Source: Flavobacteriales bacterium UBA7382 (GTDB taxonomy: Bacteria > Bacteroidota > Bacteroidia > Flavobacteriales_D > Sanyastnellaceae). From it: DNA of 14,695 nt. Below are positions 14,192 to 14,695 of this stretch, in pieces. Position 1 is the stretch's first letter. The number at the start of each line of letters is the position of its first letter. The stretch lies in contig DKNS01000004.1 in the NCBI GenBank assembly GCA_002469765.1, positions 1 through 14,695 on the forward strand. The letters run 5' to 3'. A model generated the notes under the pieces. It ran no database searches. It was not told where the DNA came from and was given only the letters and a program-made list of their open reading frames with translations. The position numbers and the translations under genes are program-made.

Positions 14192-14695
14192 TCAGCTTCG
14201 TGCGTCGCCCAGTCCCTTGGCAGACCATTGTGCACCCCATCCGTAACGCAACAGGAACGTGAACTGCACCCGACGGGGATCCACGAATGCTGCCGCCATG
14301 ATTTCCACCGGGCTCCAGTACACGTCTGCCTGCACCCCCACATCCAAGATCCGTGTGGACGTGCGTGTCTCGCTGAATTCGAAGCTGACCGTTTGGCCCA
14401 GCGACACGCCAGGATTCCAAGACAAGATCTCCAACCCATTGACCCAAGGGGCGCGTCCATAAATCCGGTCCGAGAAATGCTCGTCAGGCGCGTAGCGTTC
14501 TACTTGAAGGGAGGTGTAAGGGATTTCAGGGTACCCAATTTCCAAAAACACCGGTTTCGCAATGCCCAAGACAGCACCCAGGCTGCGGGTGTGTGAAACG
14601 GTGACCCCTCCACGACGGTATTTCTCCGCGACGATGGACTCCTTGTACCTCTGCAGGCGCAACGCGTGGAAGGCGTTGACCTTGCCAAACACGTA
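14192..14695 (-). CDS. Probable outer-membrane beta-barrel protein, 3' part only
   Basis: The reading frame runs in from the window edge, so the start and N-terminus are missing; 167 codons plus the stop are visible. The sequence has alternating hydrophobic and polar residues typical of beta strands (for example VFLEIGYPEI, SFEFSE, FTFLLRYGWG). It also contains the segments YVFGKVN near the edge, DRIYGRAPWVNG in the middle and VGVQADVYW further on. These resemble an uncharacterised conserved Bacteroidota protein family that I know only as hypothetical, probably an outer-membrane barrel. The last strand (about FTFLLRYGWG) is followed by about 15 polar residues, an unusual end for a barrel. It lies 24 nt upstream of lipA in the same direction. 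Function unknown. Confidence 0.65.
   Translation of the reverse strand, partial: YVFGKVNAFHALRLQRYKESIVAEKYRRGGVTVSHTRSLGAVLGIAKPVFLEIGYPEIPYTSLQVERYAPDEHFSDRIYGRAPWVNGLEILSWNPGVSLGQTVSFEFSETRTSTRILDVGVQADVYWSPVEIMAAAFVDPRRVQFTFLLRYGWGAQWSAKGLGDARS

Noticed and set aside
1..14695. Mobile elements, CRISPR arrays, defence genes or phage genes
   Set aside because: Every long stretch is accounted for by housekeeping or envelope genes. No transposase, integrase, direct-repeat array or target-site duplication was seen.

Overview
The window is a 14.7 kb stretch of ordinary, densely packed bacterial chromosome from a fairly GC-rich member of the Bacteroidota. Four things point to that phylum. A large secreted protein ends in a type IX secretion (T9SS) sorting domain. 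There is a P1/FadL-type outer-membrane protein of the form common in Bacteroidota. ProRS is the short eukaryote/archaea-like type without an editing insertion. Two promoters match the phylum-specific -7 box TAnnTTTG, one of them with a TTG 20 nt upstream, and clear Shine-Dalgarno sequences are absent. I cannot place it below phylum.

Layout. (1) 1-2163, minus strand: proS, then dps only 3 nt later, then tRNA-Glu(UUC) from its own promoter. (2) 2192-4768, plus strand: a low-complexity Asn/Tyr/Gly/Trp-rich lipoprotein followed by a FadL-like outer-membrane barrel gene carrying three G8-G9 tracts. A bidirectional terminator (4797-4823) closes it. (3) 4848-6781, minus strand: a nif3-like gene and a coiled-coil/zinc-ribbon-family gene whose four metal-binding cysteines are all replaced. 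(4) 6780-9830, plus strand: lpxK, a thioredoxin-fold (TlpA/ResA-like) lipoprotein and lpxH, separated by 1 nt or overlapping by 1 nt. The lpxK and nif3 start codons overlap head to head in a shared CATG. A second bidirectional terminator (9843-9874) follows. (5) 9894-14695, minus strand: the C-terminal part of a probable outer-membrane protein, lipA (lipoyl synthase), and a 1076-residue T9SS-exported beta-propeller protein.

How the genes work together. The content is mostly housekeeping and cell envelope: translation (ProRS, tRNA-Glu), iron storage/DNA protection (Dps), lipid A synthesis (LpxH makes lipid X, LpxK phosphorylates the lipid A disaccharide), lipoate synthesis (LipA), and several lipoproteins and outer-membrane or secreted proteins. 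No mobile element, CRISPR array, phage or defence system is visible, and no gap between genes exceeds 300 bases. I do not see a new biological system. The points most worth a second look are the G-tracts in the outer-membrane gene, the cysteine-less zinc ribbon, and the overlapping divergent starts of nif3 and lpxK.
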